Of a stretch of DNA of 7,395 bases, positions 5,791 to 7,395 are shown piece by piece. The stretch is from an uncultured Bacilli bacterium (lineage in GTDB: Bacteria; Bacillota_I; Bacilli_A; RF39; UBA660). How positions within the stretch are numbered: position 1 is the first letter of the stretch; each line of letters begins with the position of its first letter. Location: the NCBI GenBank assembly GCA_947628245.1, contig CANQZH010000056.1, forward strand, positions 1 to 7,395. Direction: 5' to 3'. The position numbers and the translations under genes were made by a program. The notes beneath the pieces are model-generated. The model saw only the letters and a list, made by a program, of their open reading frames with translations, had not been told where the DNA came from and searched no databases.

Positions 5791-7395
5791 TTTTATCATT
5801 AAATTATTTAAGAAAAAAAGTGCTGATAAACCGTGGTTAGATTATTATCGAAGAGAAGAAAGAACAATTAAATTTACTAAAAAATCAATTTATGATTATC
5901 TTGTTGATGAAGTAGGTAATGATCTAGATTTTATTGCTTTAAACTATTTTGAAAATCGTATTAGTTATAATGATTTTTTTAAATCAATTAATACTTGTGC
6001 AAGAGCTTTAAGAGAATTTGGAGTTAAAGAAAAAGATATTGTTACCATTTGTTTACCTAATATGCCTGAAGCTATTTATGTTTTTTATGCGTGTAATAAA
6101 ATTGGAGCTGTTGCGGATATTATTCATCCTTTATCTAGTCCCGAACAAGTTAAATTTTATTTACAAGAATCTAAATCAAGATTTTTATTTTTAGTTGATT
6201 TTAATTATGAAAAGATGAAAGATGTTATATCCGAAACTCTAGTTTATAAAACTGTTTTAGTTTCTCCTAAAGAAAGTATGCCAGTTGGTTTAAATATTGG
6301 GTATAGCTTAACTCGTGGCCTAAAAGTAAAACATCCTTTAATTTTTGATACAGCTTATCTTAGTTGGAAAAAATTTATGAGTTATGGTACTAGTAATTTA
6401 CGGGAGTTTCATTCTAAAATGGATTGTAATGATTTAGCTTTAATCTTACATAGTGGTGGAACTACCGGAAGTCCTAAAGGAATAATGATTTCCAATTATA
6501 GTTTTAATGCTATTGCTCAGCAAAGTGCGGTTAATGTTATAGATGTTCGACCTAAAGATAAAATTGTTACGGTTTTACCTATTTTTCACGGCTTTGGTTT
6601 AGGCATTTGTATTCATACACCTCTTTGTTTAAAAGTTGAAACAATTTTAATGCCCGAATACGATGCTAATCGTTTTTATAAGATTTGGAAAAATGATAAA
6701 CCTAATGTAATTTTAGGAGTTCCCACATTATGGGAAGGAATGATGAGTAATAAAAAATTTAATAATGTTGATATGTCTCAATTAAAATATATTATAAGTG
6801 GAGGCGATTATTTAACTATTCAAGCTGAAACGCGTATCAATAATTTTTTACATAAACACGGAGCTAAAGTTAATATTTTAAAAGGATATGGAATGACTGA
6901 AAGTGTCGCAGCAACGTGTTATACTTTTCCTGGGACTAATGAAATTGGGAGTATTGGTATTCCAATGGTTGGTAACAATTATCAAATATGTGATCCAAAA
7001 ACAATGGAGGAAATGCCTTTAGGGGAAGAAGGAGAAATATGTGTTAATGGACCAACTTTAATGATGGGTTATTTTAATAATCCCGAAGAAACTGATAAAG
7101 TAATTAAAATTCATAAAGATGGCAAACGTTGGTTACATACAGGAGATATCGGTTATATATCTTTAAATGGTATTGTCTATTTTACTTCTAGATTAAAGAA
7201 AATGATTGTTGTATCTGGTTTTAATGTTTATCCATCAGTTATTGAAAAAGTTATTTTAAAACATCAAGCGGTTAGTAAAGTATGTGTGGTAGGTATTCCA
7301 CATCCATATAAAATTCACGTTCCAAAAGCTTTTATTGTTTTACGTAAAGGTTATGAACCATCAAATAAAATCAAAAAAGAAATTAAAGAACTTTG
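5774..7395 (+). CDS. AMP-forming long-chain acyl-CoA/acyl-ACP synthetase (3' end outside window)
   Basis: This is an adenylate-forming enzyme (ANL superfamily, FadD-like): it activates a carboxylic acid, probably a fatty acid, with ATP and passes the acyl group to CoA or ACP. The window holds 540 codons and no stop; it should end a short way beyond. Motifs in order: P-loop SGGTTGSPKG (227-236), in the GGTTG form common in FadD-like enzymes; LPIFHGFGLG (268-277); GYGMTES (371-377), adenine and Mg binding; HTGDIGY (455-461), with Asp458 for ribose; and the hinge block SRLKKMIVVSGFNVYP (472-487). The catalytic lysine near the C-terminus lies outside the window. The N-terminus (residues 1-20) is basic and hydrophobic and may bind the membrane. 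The gene overlaps plsC by 17 bp in the +1 frame and has its own strong ribosome site. Alternatives are a menaquinone-pathway or acyl-AMP ligase; the acyltransferase next door favours a fatty acid substrate. Confidence 0.93.
   Translation, partial: MGKISNFIIKLFKKKSADKPWLDYYRREERTIKFTKKSIYDYLVDEVGNDLDFIALNYFENRISYNDFFKSINTCARALREFGVKEKDIVTICLPNMPEAIYVFYACNKIGAVADIIHPLSSPEQVKFYLQESKSRFLFLVDFNYEKMKDVISETLVYKTVLVSPKESMPVGLNIGYSLTRGLKVKHPLIFDTAYLSWKKFMSYGTSNLREFHSKMDCNDLALILHSGGTTGSPKGIMISNYSFNAIAQQSAVNVIDVRPKDKIVTVLPIFHGFGLGICIHTPLCLKVETILMPEYDANRFYKIWKNDKPNVILGVPTLWEGMMSNKKFNNVDMSQLKYIISGGDYLTIQAETRINNFLHKHGAKVNILKGYGMTESVAATCYTFPGTNEIGSIGIPMVGNNYQICDPKTMEEMPLGEEGEICVNGPTLMMGYFNNPEETDKVIKIHKDGKRWLHTGDIGYISLNGIVYFTSRLKKMIVVSGFNVYPSVIEKVILKHQAVSKVCVVGIPHPYKIHVPKAFIVLRKGYEPSNKIKKEIKEL

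Overview
The window is strongly AT-rich bacterial DNA with every gene on the + strand, short intergenic gaps, Shine-Dalgarno sites and TAA/TAG stops. The FtsK/SpoIIIE-type translocase, the ABC-FtsX exporter style and the AT bias suggest a low-GC Firmicute, perhaps an uncultured Bacilli or Tenericutes-like lineage. All nine tryptophans I can read are TGG and no gene needs UGA read as Trp, so the standard bacterial code fits better than the mycoplasma code. The lineage is an inference from gene style, not from a marker search.

Region 1 (1-~650) is the 3' end of an ftsK/spoIIIE gene: the end of the motor domain plus the DNA-reading gamma winged helix. It closes with a weak hairpin and T-run that may be a terminator. 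A sigma70-type promoter starts almost directly after it.

Region 2 (~650-2010) holds two tandem genes of unknown function (212 and 218 aa), two bases apart and behind that promoter. They are divergent paralogues. Both share an ungapped N-terminal register, then the same ordered series of short motifs (LYN, DNLKY, STLQQR, EGLLK, REEN). Neither has a membrane segment or signal peptide. An A/T-rich hairpin lies over the second stop codon.

Region 3 (~2030-7395) is a tightly packed set of three genes. The first is a 1056-aa MacB-like ABC exporter with fused ATPase and FtsX permease and an unusually large outer domain with no cysteines. The second is a PlsC-type acyltransferase, and the third an AMP-forming long-chain acyl-CoA/acyl-ACP synthetase that runs off the window. 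The gaps are 2 bp and then a 17-bp overlap, so co-transcription and translational coupling are likely. Acyltransferase followed by acyl-activating enzyme is the domain order of the fused enzyme Aas. The pair could therefore activate free fatty acids and attach them to lysophospholipid or lysophosphatidate. The adjacent exporter may act on an envelope lipid or peptide, but its substrate cannot be read from the sequence.

I found no tRNA, rRNA, CRISPR array, insertion sequence or attachment site. No gene-free stretch reaches 300 bases.
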